Source: Pseudomonas syringae KCTC 12500 (GTDB lineage: Bacteria; Pseudomonadota; Gammaproteobacteria; Pseudomonadales; Pseudomonadaceae). From it: a stretch of 64,000 nt of DNA. Shown in pieces: positions 9,603 through 19,318 of this stretch. The notes beneath the pieces are model-generated. The model saw only the letters and a list, made by a program, of their open reading frames with translations. It had not been told where the DNA came from and did not search any database. The first letter of the stretch is position 1. Each line of letters begins with the position of its first letter. A program made the translations under genes and the position numbers. Location: positions 1,449,501 to 1,513,500 of the forward strand of contig NZ_AYTM02000002.1 in assembly GCF_000507185.2 (NCBI RefSeq). The letters run 5' to 3'.

Positions 9603-12600
9603 TTAATCCTTTCTCAATAGCTGCAGGACCGTCTCGGTATCCAGATCGTCCACAAGCACTCTGTCCAGTAAATTTTCATAAAATGAGTGCTCTACAAATT
9701 GCTCATTTGAAAACTTATCGACGTCATACCAGGTGGTCACTTGGTCTTTAGGCAGCCAATACCGCTGCTGTTCGAAAGGATAACCAGGCAACACAACCCG
9801 ATTAGGCCGTGCGCCTCCGTAGAGCAAATTCCAGTTAAACTTAACGCCTTTAACAAACCGCTCCGCCACCCTATTGGCATTGTCCAAAGTGAGCAGTTCT
9901 GGCAGTGCCTCGTTGGACATTTTCTCGGTTGTCGAGCCCTTGATATGCCCGGTAAAGATGGACACGTGGTTTAACTCATTGGCCCCGGTCGAGAAGTCTG
10001 CATCGGACAGTGCGGCCTCACTTTCAATAAACCGCGTGAGTTTGTTCAGGCCATCCGCGCTATCCATGGCCACAATCGACAAACGGTAAGACAGCGCGGC
10101 ACGCCCAACCTGGAGGGTGTAAGCCACCTCCTCAATCTGCTCGGGATGACTGGACAGGTGCTGGCGTAAATTGATCGCTTGCGAGACCAGCCCACGGCGA
10201 GTTTTCGCCGACAGCACCAGAACCACCTCGTGCCCGGAAAACGCCCGGTGCGCACGAGCAGTCGTCCGATTGCTTTCATAACGGCGCAGAACGACGCTGG
10301 CAATCGAGCCGCCAAATCCGAAACTGCTGACCGCCGCGAAAATCCCCTGATCACTGGCCTTCAAGCTGGACTGGCGTTCGTTGATCACGAAGCGGCTGTC
10401 ATGCAGTTCGATATAGGGGTTCAAAGGTGAGCAGTGAAGATTGGCGGGCACCGTCCGCTCGCTGAGTACTTTCACCGCTTTGATCAGGCCGGCCACGCCT
10501 GCGGCTGACTCCAGATGCCCGATATTGCTTTTCAGCGCGCCGAGATAAATCGGCAAACCATGCGTTTCCGTCACCGCCTGTTTCAGCGCATTGACCTCTA
10601 CAGGATCGCCAAGCTCGGTGCCAGTACCATGAGCCTCAACATATTGCAGTTGGCTCAAGTCGATCTTTTTAAGGGTTGTACGCAACAGCTCAGCCTGGCT
10701 CTTGGCATTCGGCGCCGTCAGCGACTTGGCCCGGCCGCCATGCTGATGCGCACTGCTTTCAATCACGGCCAGGATGTTGTCGCCGTCTTTCTGCGCCAGC
10801 GAAAGCGGCTTCAGGATGACCACGCCCACACCCTCGCCTCGAACATAACCATTGGCATTGCGCGAGAAGGTGTTGCAACGCCCATCCAGGCTCAACATGC
10901 CTGCATGGTCAGGCTCGGCGAAGCCCTGGATGTCGAGTAACAGATTGACCCCACCGGCGATGGCAAAGGACGCCGAGCCCGAACGCAGGCTTTCACAGGC
11001 ATTATGGATAGCGACCAGTGAACTGGAACACGCGGTGTCAATCGACTCACTCGGGCCGTGGATGTCCAGGAAGAACGACACACGGTTCGCCAGCATGGCG
11101 TGAGAGTTGCCCGTGGCGATGTAACCGTCCAGCTCCTGGTCTTTTTGCAGCAATGCCCGGTAGTCATTGTTGCTGACCCCGATAAATACCCCGGTGTCCG
11201 AAGGCAGCTGGCTGGGGTCATAAGCGGCGTTTTCAACGGCGTGCCAGACCACCTCCAGGACTTGGCGTTGCTGTGGGTCCATGAACTCCGCTTCAACCCG
11301 CGAAATATTGAAAAACGCCGCATCAAACCCGTCTACCTTATCCAGGTAGCCACCCTTTTTGACGCAAGCCACACCGGCGAACGCCGCTTGGGTGTCCTGG
11401 TTGTAACGCTGGTAGGGGAAGTCTTGAATGCTGTCTTGGTTATTGAGCAGGTTCGACCACAACGCTTCAACCGACGCGGCCCCCGGGAATCGTCCGGCCA
11501 TACCAATGACCGCGATGGATTCATGAGGATGCGGAAGACGGTGATTCCGCTCGGCCTCTGGTTTCTCGACGCGAGAAACCGGCGTTGCAGCCTGGTTCAC
11601 TGCAGAGGCGCTGTTCTGTGGCGCCTCTTCACTGGTGCCGCTGACGCCTTGATCCTTGAGGTAAAAACACAAGGCCTCAATATTTTCGCAGTCAAAGAAA
11701 ACGGCCGGGGTGATTCTGGCGCCCAGCGTCTCGTTAACTTCTTTGCTCAACTGGGTTAAGCCGATGGAGTCAAAGCCGAACTCGTAGAAGCTGGTTCTTG
11801 CGTCCACTTCGGATTCATCAAACTTCAAAAGCTTAGCGACGATGGCAGACACGGCTTTGCCGAGACCGTCGGACTCCGTGCCAGCGGCGGCGACTGGTCG
11901 CGGAGACTCGGCAGTCTCGTGGCGGAAAACGGGTTGGCTGCGGAAGCTGGCCGTCTCAATGGTCTTGGCGGCACGCGGTTCAATGGCTTGGCTATTGGCG
12001 ATATACACATCGTCCAAGAGGGACAACAAAGTGCCATTCTTATCAGCCAACGCAATCGTTCCGCGCAACGCTTGCCCCGACGATTCGAGGGAGAACAGCA
12101 GGCTGCTGACCTTCGACACAGACGCTAAATCCAGCTGGACATTGCAGGCGCAAAGCGCGTAGTCGCTCCAATGGTCCAGTCCTTGGCGCAAGGCGATGTA
12201 GAGGACGGCTTGTTGCAACGCCGAACCGAGTTCGGATAAAAACGTCGTGTTGCGGGCAAAGTGATTGTGTCGATAATCAGTATCTTTCAAGTGCACGCGA
12301 TAGCGCTGTTCACCGATCAACTGCAGCTCGCTGATAGCATTGACGTAATCGCCAAAAACGATTTTGTGCTCTTCCAGCGCTTTGCTGACCTGTGCACCGG
12401 AAAGGCTTTCCCGAACGGTCGCATTCGCAAACGCGGGAAAAGGCTGCTGGAGAACCCTGCGTCCATCGCCAGCTTGCACGGCAAATTCGACCCGTGCACA
12501 CAGTTGATGCGGCGTCGACGCATCCGCTGTGGAAGAGATGTAAACGTCAGAAAATTGCCCCGTTTGATCATTCAATGCCACCGCATAACACAGCTGCGAA

Positions 12601-15600
12601 GGCACAACAGGGGTAGGCGCCAGCAACTCCCAACGCACAGAGGTGTAGCCGCTTTGCGGATCAGCCTGCTTCATCACTGCAATCGCCGCATCGAGCAGGC
12701 TGAACGTGATTAGCTGCGGCTGTTTCTTGACCCGGTAAAGGTAGTCGAGGATTTCAATCTCGATCAAATCAGCGGAGTAACGGATGCCGCTCAGGTCGGA
12801 GGTGTTGTCACGGACCAGCGGGTGATATTTGTTGCGGTTGCCCAGAGGATCAATAACGCTTGGGGCGTCTTCCAGAACCTCAAACCAGCAGCGTTTTTTC
12901 TCGAACTGATAAGCCGGAATGCGTACTTTAATCATCGCACCCAGGGCCGCTTGGTCATTCAAGCCATGCAAGGCAAACCAGTCCACGGTCGAGCCATTGG
13001 TCCAGTACTCGGCCAATGTCTCAAGCTCAGCGCTCTCGATAGCCTGACTCAGTTCCCTCCTGGAGAACTCCTTGGTCGCACCCGACGCACTGTCCACGAA
13101 GCGCACGGAACGGTTGCTGGAAAGACCACCCAGCCAGCTATCAATCGACCCAATGACCTCATTGACGCTGCCTGCGCAGAATGCCAGGCGGCATTTCATC
13201 TGGTTCTTGGCCACTTGCAGGGTGTAGGCCAGCGAGACGGGCGATACATCACGGTGGTCTTTCAGGTAGCTTGAAAAACCCTGCAGGTTCCTGACCAGCG
13301 AATCACGATTGGTCGCCGAAAATACAAACAGCTGTTGCTGGGTCTGGCGCGGGCTGCGGCTGGTCGTCCGAGGGTCGACATACTCCTCCAAAATCATGTG
13401 CGAGTTCATCCCTCCAGCACCGATGGAGGTGATCGATGCTCGACGCGGTAAGACCAGGTTGCTTTCGGAACGAGGAGCTGGCCACGACTGCAGTTCTTTA
13501 TGCACATAAAACGGTGAGTCTTCGAAACGAATATTGCTGTTGAGCGTATCCGCACCCAGCGACGGCACGATCTGCTGGTGCTTGAACTGCAGTAAGATCT
13601 TCGAGATACCGGCGATACCAGCGGCCGCTAGAAGGTGGGCAACGTTCGACTTGATCGAGCCAATCGGACAGAACTGCTTCTTATCGGTGTATTTTCGGAA
13701 GGCCTGGGTAGCGCCTTTTATTTCGACCGGGTCGCCCAGTTCGGTACCCGAACCATGGCCTTCGAAGTAACCAATGGTTTGCGGGTCAATTTGCGCATCT
13801 TCAATCGCTTTTTCTATCGCCAGAGCCTGCATATGCGGCTGCGGAACGGTGAAACCATTGCGTACGCCAGCATTGGACAGGGCCGTTCCCTTGATAATGC
13901 CCCAGATGTTGTCGCCATCACGCTTGGCATCTGCCAGGGTTTTCAGGACCACGGCACCCACGCCTTCGCCCAAAATAGTGCCATCGGCGCCAATCCCATA
14001 GCTTCTGATGACATCTGAGGTTTTGGTGGTGAAATGTTCCTGGGAACTGGAGATCAGGTTGTAAGGGTGCAGGAGCAAGTTCATGCCCCCCGCCACGACT
14101 ATTTTCGACTCACCAGACCGCAGCATTTGCACAGCCACATGGATGCAGGTCGATGTCGCCGAGCACATGGTGTCGACAAACAAGGACGGGCCGGTGAACC
14201 CATAAAAATACGACAGCATGTTCGGGATCGTGCCGGTGTAGCTGCCGCTGGCAGAACCGCCCCGCGTGAGGTTGTTTTGGAAACCATACAAGTTGTAGTG
14301 GTTGCTCATGGTGCCCGCGACAACACCCACGTCGCCTTTATACAGCTGTTGCAACGACTCTTTTGAATAGCCTGAATCTTCCAGGGCCTCGACGCCCACT
14401 TCGAGGAACAGCCGGACTTCCGGTGACATCTTCTCGGCTTCGAGTTGAGAAATCTGAAAGTAACGCGGATCAAACTTGTCTATGTCGTCGAGGAAGCCAC
14501 CGGTCTTGATCGTCGACTTACCCCACACATCGCGTTCTTTGTAGTAAATAGCGTCGTGCTTCCAGCGATCCGCCGGGATCTTCTCGAACGCATGCTGGCC
14601 ACTTTTCAACAACTCCCAGAGTTCATCCATGTTTCTCGATTTAGGATAACGTCCGGACAGACCGATGATCGCAATATCATGCTGATCACGGTCATCGGCG
14701 GCGACCTGACTGGCGACAGGTACTGCTTCAATTTGCTTGTTGATCGACGGTGCCGGTGCGGCAGCCGCCTCTTCAGCGACTTGTTTGTCTTTAGAGGGCG
14801 TGTCTGTATGAGCTGCGACCTCGACGACAGGCGCTCTGCCCTCCAGGTACAGGCTCTTTAGTTTTTCGCTGTATTCATCCATCAGATAATCGGCCACTTC
14901 ATTGATCGTGAAGTATTCGAAAAACAGCGTTTTTGATAACTGACCGAATTGCCCCTCGAGTTGGCGGATCATTTCTACCGCCATAATCGAGTCAAAGCCG
15001 TACTCTTCGATTTTCTGATCGCCTCGGATCGTCTTGGCGTCGCGTTCAATGACGATAGCCAACTTGCCCTTCAGATAGTCCTGGGCATATTGAAACAGGG
15101 CCTCATTATCGACGTCATCACCGCTCTTCGAGGGATCAGGACTCTCCTGACTGCCCCCCTCAGGCACAACGCTGCGCTGGTTAAGGCCTGCGATGTAAGC
15201 GTGGATTTTCTCCTGGTTGCCGTACGTGACGAGGATCGGAGAATCATCGGTGGTGGTCAGCGCATAACGCAACGCGTGCATCGCTTCATGGGTGGGAAGC
15301 GGCTCCATGCCGGTTGTTTCATGCACCGATGCTAAGGTGCCGGCGTCCATTTTCATGCCACCTTCTTGCCAAAGCGGCCAATTAATGGCGATCGTCTGCC
15401 CGGTCCCCTCCCCCTCGCGCACCCGTTGATTGCGATCAATCGCGAAGGCATCCAAAAAGGCGTTGGCTGCGGCATAGTCACTTTGGCCAGCATTGCCAAA
15501 CGTGCTCGCCACCGAAGAGAACAGCACGAACTTGCCTAATGGCAGACGCTTGATCGCCTGATCAATAGCCAGCGTCCCATCGAGCTTTGGCGACAGCACT

Positions 15601-18600
15601 GGCAGCGAATCCTTGACCTCTTTACGCAAGATGAAGTTATCGGCAATGTGGCCAGCGGCATGGAATATGACATCAACGCTGTGATGAGTATTCTTCAGTG
15701 CAGCGACGAAATTCTCGACCTCAACGACATCGGTAATATCGAGTGGCTGATAATCGACCTTGCCACCCCGTGCTTGTATTTCACTTTTCAAGGCAGAGAA
15801 AACAGCCTGCTGCTCGGCGGCGGTTTTGCGCCCGGTCAAGTAGAGCGTGCACCCCGGAAAATCCGCTGCGAGCTGCCTGGAAATCAGTTGACCAATACCC
15901 CCCAGCCCGCCGGTTATCCAGAACACCGGCTGTTCATTAAGCACCGGAATTTTTCCCTGAACAGGCCTTACGGGTTGCGCTGTAATCCGTTCTATCCGAC
16001 GCAGGCCTTGCGCATCATGACGTACGCTAAATGCTCCGTCGGCGATGAGAAGCTCACGGGCGATGATCGATCCGGAATCGACCAGCGGAGAGTTTTCTAT
16101 CGATACAAAGCGGCCCTGGATCCGTGGGTTTTCATTGTGCGCGACCCGCAGCAGCGCAGTCAGGCTGGAGCGGATCACATCCGGCAGTGTCGAGGAGGCG
16201 CAGACCAAAAGGTGTTGAATAGCTTTAGGCTTGGTTTCCAGGAGTTTCTTAATGTATGAAAAAACGTGGGAGTACGCTTCAATCGTCTGTGCGCTGCTCA
16301 CTGCCTCAGGGGAAGAGAGCGCCATCGACTGGAACGTGCAGGACGTTTGCGCAGACACCTGATTACGATAATTGGCGATCCAGCGATCATCCTGAATCGT
16401 ACTGCCCACATAAAGGGCAAGCACGTGATTAGCACGATCTGCGGGCGCTGTTGAGCTTATTGGCGGCTGTTGATGGTTTGTACTGTCAACAACCCACTGT
16501 TTCGAAAAATAAAGATTCTGGCTACTCGGTTCATTCGAGCCACTGTTGTTCTTGCTGGTCATTTGCTCACCCACGGGACTGCGCAATAAGAACATCGTAA
16601 AGTTTTTCGCCGACGCTACCTGTTCGCCTTGTTCGGTAAAAATATTCAGGTCAAAGGTCAACGAGGCTTTAGTGCCGGCAAATCGATTTTTCTCACGGAT
16701 ACGAGCCCAGACGGTCGTGGGGAAAATCTGATAGACCGATAAACTGTCGAGTGAAAAAGGAACATAGGGATAACGTGAGGCGTTATTGGACAACGCCGTC
16801 GCAATACCGGCCTGCAATACCGAGTCGAGAATTGCCGGGTGGGCAGAGAATGATTGTTGACTCCCAGCGATTGAAACCTTTACCCAGACTTCATCCACGC
16901 CGACATGGATTTGCTCGACACCCTGCAGCCTCGGGCCATGGTAAATACCTGTGCTCTGAAGGTATTGATAGCATTGATCGCGGTGAATTTTCCTGAATGA
17001 CGACATGTCCGGCAGGTCAATACGATCGGCTACCGTTGAACCCGGCTGATACTCGCCTTGCACATGAACACGAACGTTATCTTTAGCCTGCCCTTCGATA
17101 TTTTTGGGATGGGTATAAAAACGAAAGCCTTTGCCTGGCGGCCCAGAGGCAGCGTTTGCATCAGCCTGCTTACTGTCGAAGTCGAGGTAAATCGACTTTC
17201 TGATATCGACGTCGTCGTCGGACAGTTCGATGGCAAATGGCGATAACCAAAATACGTTTGAGAAGTCGACATTGATCATTTTATCGGCACGGGGAATCGT
17301 CGATAAAATCATTTCCAGATAGTGCACACCCGGCAATATAGATTGGTTATTCACCGTGTGATCTTCCAGGAAGAAGGCTTTACTCGACAGCGTAAATTCG
17401 ACTGTACCCGGCTGTTTTGGCTTGGCCACATCAGCGTTCTTTTTGGGGAACCAGTAAGCCGTGCGCTCAAATGAATAAAGCGGCAAGCGGACTTTCGCGG
17501 GGATCAGGCTAGCGTCGAGATAAAGGTCATTCCAATCGACGGCAACCCCAAAAACCCAGTACTGGGCCAGGCTGAGCATATCGTGATTGGTCATCCAGTT
17601 TTCAGTCAGTGACGCTCGATTTTCTTCGGCGTAACTCCTAAGTTTCTTGCCTTCTCCGGCATCGTAAGAGTTACCTACAAATGTGTGCTCGGCAGCAGCG
17701 CGTGTATCTATAAAGCTCCGAATCGCCAGTTTCAGTTCGTCGATAGACTCAACCACAAAGCACACGCGTTCTGTGAGCGCGTCGCGCTGGCACTGTAATG
17801 CATGGGCAATGCCGGCCAGGTCAGAAGGGTTGTCCTCCAGAAACGCCAGCAGGCGCTGGGCATACGCCACCAACGACTCACTTGACTTGGCCGACACAGG
17901 GATCGCAAACACGGGATGGTTATCAGCGACTGCACGGGCTGACAACTGCGCGGTTTCAGGAATGAACTCCTGGATCACCGCATGGGCATTGCTACCACCA
18001 AATCCAAATGAACTGATACCGGCGATGCGCCCTGTCGAGCCCTCCGCAGGACTCGCCCAAGGCTGATGCTTGTCGACAATATAAAAAGGCGTATCTGTCA
18101 GTTCTATCTTGGGGTTGATGCTTTTAAAGTTCAGGTTTCCGGGCAGTTCTTTATTTTTTAACGCGGCTAAAATCTTGATAATCCCGGCAACACCCGCTGC
18201 ACCTTCCAGGTGTCCAATATTTGTTTTAACCGAGCCAATACCGCAGTAGTTCTTCCTGGACTGCGGGTCATCGACAGCGTGGCTCGCCTGAGCGAAGGCT
18301 TTCTTAAGCCCGTGGATCTCGATAGGGTCACCCAACGGCGTGCCGGTGCCATGGGTTTCGATATAGCTAACATCGCGAACATCAATATTACTGCGTCGAT
18401 AAAGCTCTGCGATCAGGTCCGCTTGCGCCTGAGGGTTGGTCACGGTCAGTGAGCCGGTTTTACCCCCATGGTTGTTGGCAATACCTCGCACCACGGCGTA
18501 GATGTTGTCCCCGTCCTCAATGGCCTTGTCCAACGCTTTGAGCAGCAAAAGCCCGCCGCCCTCACCGCGTACATAACCATTGGCGCGGTCATCGAAGGTA

Positions 18601-19298
18601 TAGCTCTTGCCATCTTTAGAGAGCATTCCATTTTTGGTAAAGGCGATAAAATGCTGCGGGCTCCAGATTAAATTCACCCCCCCGGCCAAGGCCATCTCAC
18701 ACTCGCCGGACTTGATGGCATTGACCGCTAACGCCAACGACACCAGCGAGCTTGAACAGGCGGTATCAATGCTGATACTGGGGCCTTTGAGGTCAAAGTA
18801 ATAAGAGATCCGGTTGGATAAAATCGAGTACGCCGTTCCCGTCGGAAAGTAAGGATCAATCGGCGTGTGATTCAGCGCCAACAGCTCAGCGTAATCCCAG
18901 TGACACACCCCCATAAAAACGCCGGTGTTCGTCCCCTTCACGCTGGATGGGCATATCCCTGCGTCTTCAAAGGCATGCCAGGCCATTTCCATGGCAATAC
19001 GTTGCTGGGGGTCCATGAACTTGCTTTCACGGGGCGAAATCCCGAAGAAATTGGCATCGAAGCACTCGATATCGTCGACGAACCCGCCCCAAATACTCGA
19101 TGTTTTATCGCCGCCAGTTTTAGGATCACCGTAAAGCTCAGCCTTCGACCAACGCTTTTCATTCACCTCACTAATCAGGGACTTTCCAGCTTTAAGCTTG
19201 CTCCAGAAAGCATCAATAGAGTCTGATTCAGGCAGGCGAAGGCCAACCCCGACAATAGCGACCTGGGTGCTATCTAGGTCAGTTTTTGTGCTTGACAT
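9603..19298 (-). CDS. Trans-AT polyketide synthase PKS-A with glutarimide-type KS-B-ACP module, 3231 aa
   Basis: Order of domains: KS1 about 12-445 (Cys181, His316, His363); DH-like about 630-905 (His647, Asp825, with HxxxN in place of HxxxG); KR about 925-1370 (glycine motif ITGGLGGIG near 1128-1136, Tyr1275); ACP about 1400-1475 (Ser1437); KS2 about 1540-1972 (Cys1712 in DTMCSAT, His1848, His1888); a DH-like fold about 2155-2440 lacking both catalytic residues, best read as a branching (B) domain; ACP about 2475-2550 (Ser2511); KS3 about 2593-3010 (Cys2757, His2890, His2928); and a C-terminal helical docking tail. No AT. KS-DH-KR-ACP followed by KS-B-ACP is the established layout for glutarimide ring formation: an unsaturated thioester is attacked at its beta carbon by a malonyl unit, then the terminal amide closes the ring. 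The upstream amidotransferase and free ACP fit this. KS3 hands over to KR-ACP on PKS-B. Confidence 0.96.
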   Translation of the reverse strand: MSSTKTDLDSTQVAIVGVGLRLPESDSIDAFWSKLKAGKSLISEVNEKRWSKAELYGDPKTGGDKTSSIWGGFVDDIECFDANFFGISPRESKFMDPQQRIAMEMAWHAFEDAGICPSSVKGTNTGVFMGVCHWDYAELLALNHTPIDPYFPTGTAYSILSNRISYYFDLKGPSISIDTACSSSLVSLALAVNAIKSGECEMALAGGVNLIWSPQHFIAFTKNGMLSKDGKSYTFDDRANGYVRGEGGGLLLLKALDKAIEDGDNIYAVVRGIANNHGGKTGSLTVTNPQAQADLIAELYRRSNIDVRDVSYIETHGTGTPLGDPIEIHGLKKAFAQASHAVDDPQSRKNYCGIGSVKTNIGHLEGAAGVAGIIKILAALKNKELPGNLNFKSINPKIELTDTPFYIVDKHQPWASPAEGSTGRIAGISSFGFGGSNAHAVIQEFIPETAQLSARAVADNHPVFAIPVSAKSSESLVAYAQRLLAFLEDNPSDLAGIAHALQCQRDALTERVCFVVESIDELKLAIRSFIDTRAAAEHTFVGNSYDAGEGKKLRSYAEENRASLTENWMTNHDMLSLAQYWVFGVAVDWNDLYLDASLIPAKVRLPLYSFERTAYWFPKKNADVAKPKQPGTVEFTLSSKAFFLEDHTVNNQSILPGVHYLEMILSTIPRADKMINVDFSNVFWLSPFAIELSDDDVDIRKSIYLDFDSKQADANAASGPPGKGFRFYTHPKNIEGQAKDNVRVHVQGEYQPGSTVADRIDLPDMSSFRKIHRDQCYQYLQSTGIYHGPRLQGVEQIHVGVDEVWVKVSIAGSQQSFSAHPAILDSVLQAGIATALSNNASRYPYVPFSLDSLSVYQIFPTTVWARIREKNRFAGTKASLTFDLNIFTEQGEQVASAKNFTMFLLRSPVGEQMTSKNNSGSNEPSSQNLYFSKQWVVDSTNHQQPPISSTAPADRANHVLALYVGSTIQDDRWIANYRNQVSAQTSCTFQSMALSSPEAVSSAQTIEAYSHVFSYIKKLLETKPKAIQHLLVCASSTLPDVIRSSLTALLRVAHNENPRIQGRFVSIENSPLVDSGSIIARELLIADGAFSVRHDAQGLRRIERITAQPVRPVQGKIPVLNEQPVFWITGGLGGIGQLISRQLAADFPGCTLYLTGRKTAAEQQAVFSALKSEIQARGGKVDYQPLDITDVVEVENFVAALKNTHHSVDVIFHAAGHIADNFILRKEVKDSLPVLSPKLDGTLAIDQAIKRLPLGKFVLFSSVASTFGNAGQSDYAAANAFLDAFAIDRNQRVREGEGTGQTIAINWPLWQEGGMKMDAGTLASVHETTGMEPLPTHEAMHALRYALTTTDDSPILVTYGNQEKIHAYIAGLNQRSVVPEGGSQESPDPSKSGDDVDNEALFQYAQDYLKGKLAIVIERDAKTIRGDQKIEEYGFDSIMAVEMIRQLEGQFGQLSKTLFFEYFTINEVADYLMDEYSEKLKSLYLEGRAPVVEVAAHTDTPSKDKQVAEEAAAAPAPSINKQIEAVPVASQVAADDRDQHDIAIIGLSGRYPKSRNMDELWELLKSGQHAFEKIPADRWKHDAIYYKERDVWGKSTIKTGGFLDDIDKFDPRYFQISQLEAEKMSPEVRLFLEVGVEALEDSGYSKESLQQLYKGDVGVVAGTMSNHYNLYGFQNNLTRGGSASGSYTGTIPNMLSYFYGFTGPSLFVDTMCSATSTCIHVAVQMLRSGESKIVVAGGMNLLLHPYNLISSSQEHFTTKTSDVIRSYGIGADGTILGEGVGAVVLKTLADAKRDGDNIWGIIKGTALSNAGVRNGFTVPQPHMQALAIEKAIEDAQIDPQTIGYFEGHGSGTELGDPVEIKGATQAFRKYTDKKQFCPIGSIKSNVAHLLAAAGIAGISKILLQFKHQQIVPSLGADTLNSNIRFEDSPFYVHKELQSWPAPRSESNLVLPRRASITSIGAGGMNSHMILEEYVDPRTTSRSPRQTQQQLFVFSATNRDSLVRNLQGFSSYLKDHRDVSPVSLAYTLQVAKNQMKCRLAFCAGSVNEVIGSIDSWLGGLSSNRSVRFVDSASGATKEFSRRELSQAIESAELETLAEYWTNGSTVDWFALHGLNDQAALGAMIKVRIPAYQFEKKRCWFEVLEDAPSVIDPLGNRNKYHPLVRDNTSDLSGIRYSADLIEIEILDYLYRVKKQPQLITFSLLDAAIAVMKQADPQSGYTSVRWELLAPTPVVPSQLCYAVALNDQTGQFSDVYISSTADASTPHQLCARVEFAVQAGDGRRVLQQPFPAFANATVRESLSGAQVSKALEEHKIVFGDYVNAISELQLIGEQRYRVHLKDTDYRHNHFARNTTFLSELGSALQQAVLYIALRQGLDHWSDYALCACNVQLDLASVSKVSSLLFSLESSGQALRGTIALADKNGTLLSLLDDVYIANSQAIEPRAAKTIETASFRSQPVFRHETAESPRPVAAAGTESDGLGKAVSAIVAKLLKFDESEVDARTSFYEFGFDSIGLTQLSKEVNETLGARITPAVFFDCENIEALCFYLKDQGVSGTSEEAPQNSASAVNQAATPVSRVEKPEAERNHRLPHPHESIAVIGMAGRFPGAASVEALWSNLLNNQDSIQDFPYQRYNQDTQAAFAGVACVKKGGYLDKVDGFDAAFFNISRVEAEFMDPQQRQVLEVVWHAVENAAYDPSQLPSDTGVFIGVSNNDYRALLQKDQELDGYIATGNSHAMLANRVSFFLDIHGPSESIDTACSSSLVAIHNACESLRSGSASFAIAGGVNLLLDIQGFAEPDHAGMLSLDGRCNTFSRNANGYVRGEGVGVVILKPLSLAQKDGDNILAVIESSAHQHGGRAKSLTAPNAKSQAELLRTTLKKIDLSQLQYVEAHGTGTELGDPVEVNALKQAVTETHGLPIYLGALKSNIGHLESAAGVAGLIKAVKVLSERTVPANLHCSPLNPYIELHDSRFVINERQSSLKASDQGIFAAVSSFGFGGSIASVVLRRYESNRTTARAHRAFSGHEVVLVLSAKTRRGLVSQAINLRQHLSSHPEQIEEVAYTLQVGRAALSYRLSIVAMDSADGLNKLTRFIESEAALSDADFSTGANELNHVSIFTGHIKGSTTEKMSNEALPELLTLDNANRVAERFVKGVKFNWNLLYGGARPNRVVLPGYPFEQQRYWLPKDQVTTWYDVDKFSNEQFVEHSFYENLLDRVLVDDLDTETVLQLLRKD

Positions 19299-19318
19299 AA
19301 ACGTTGTCCCTTTGGTTT

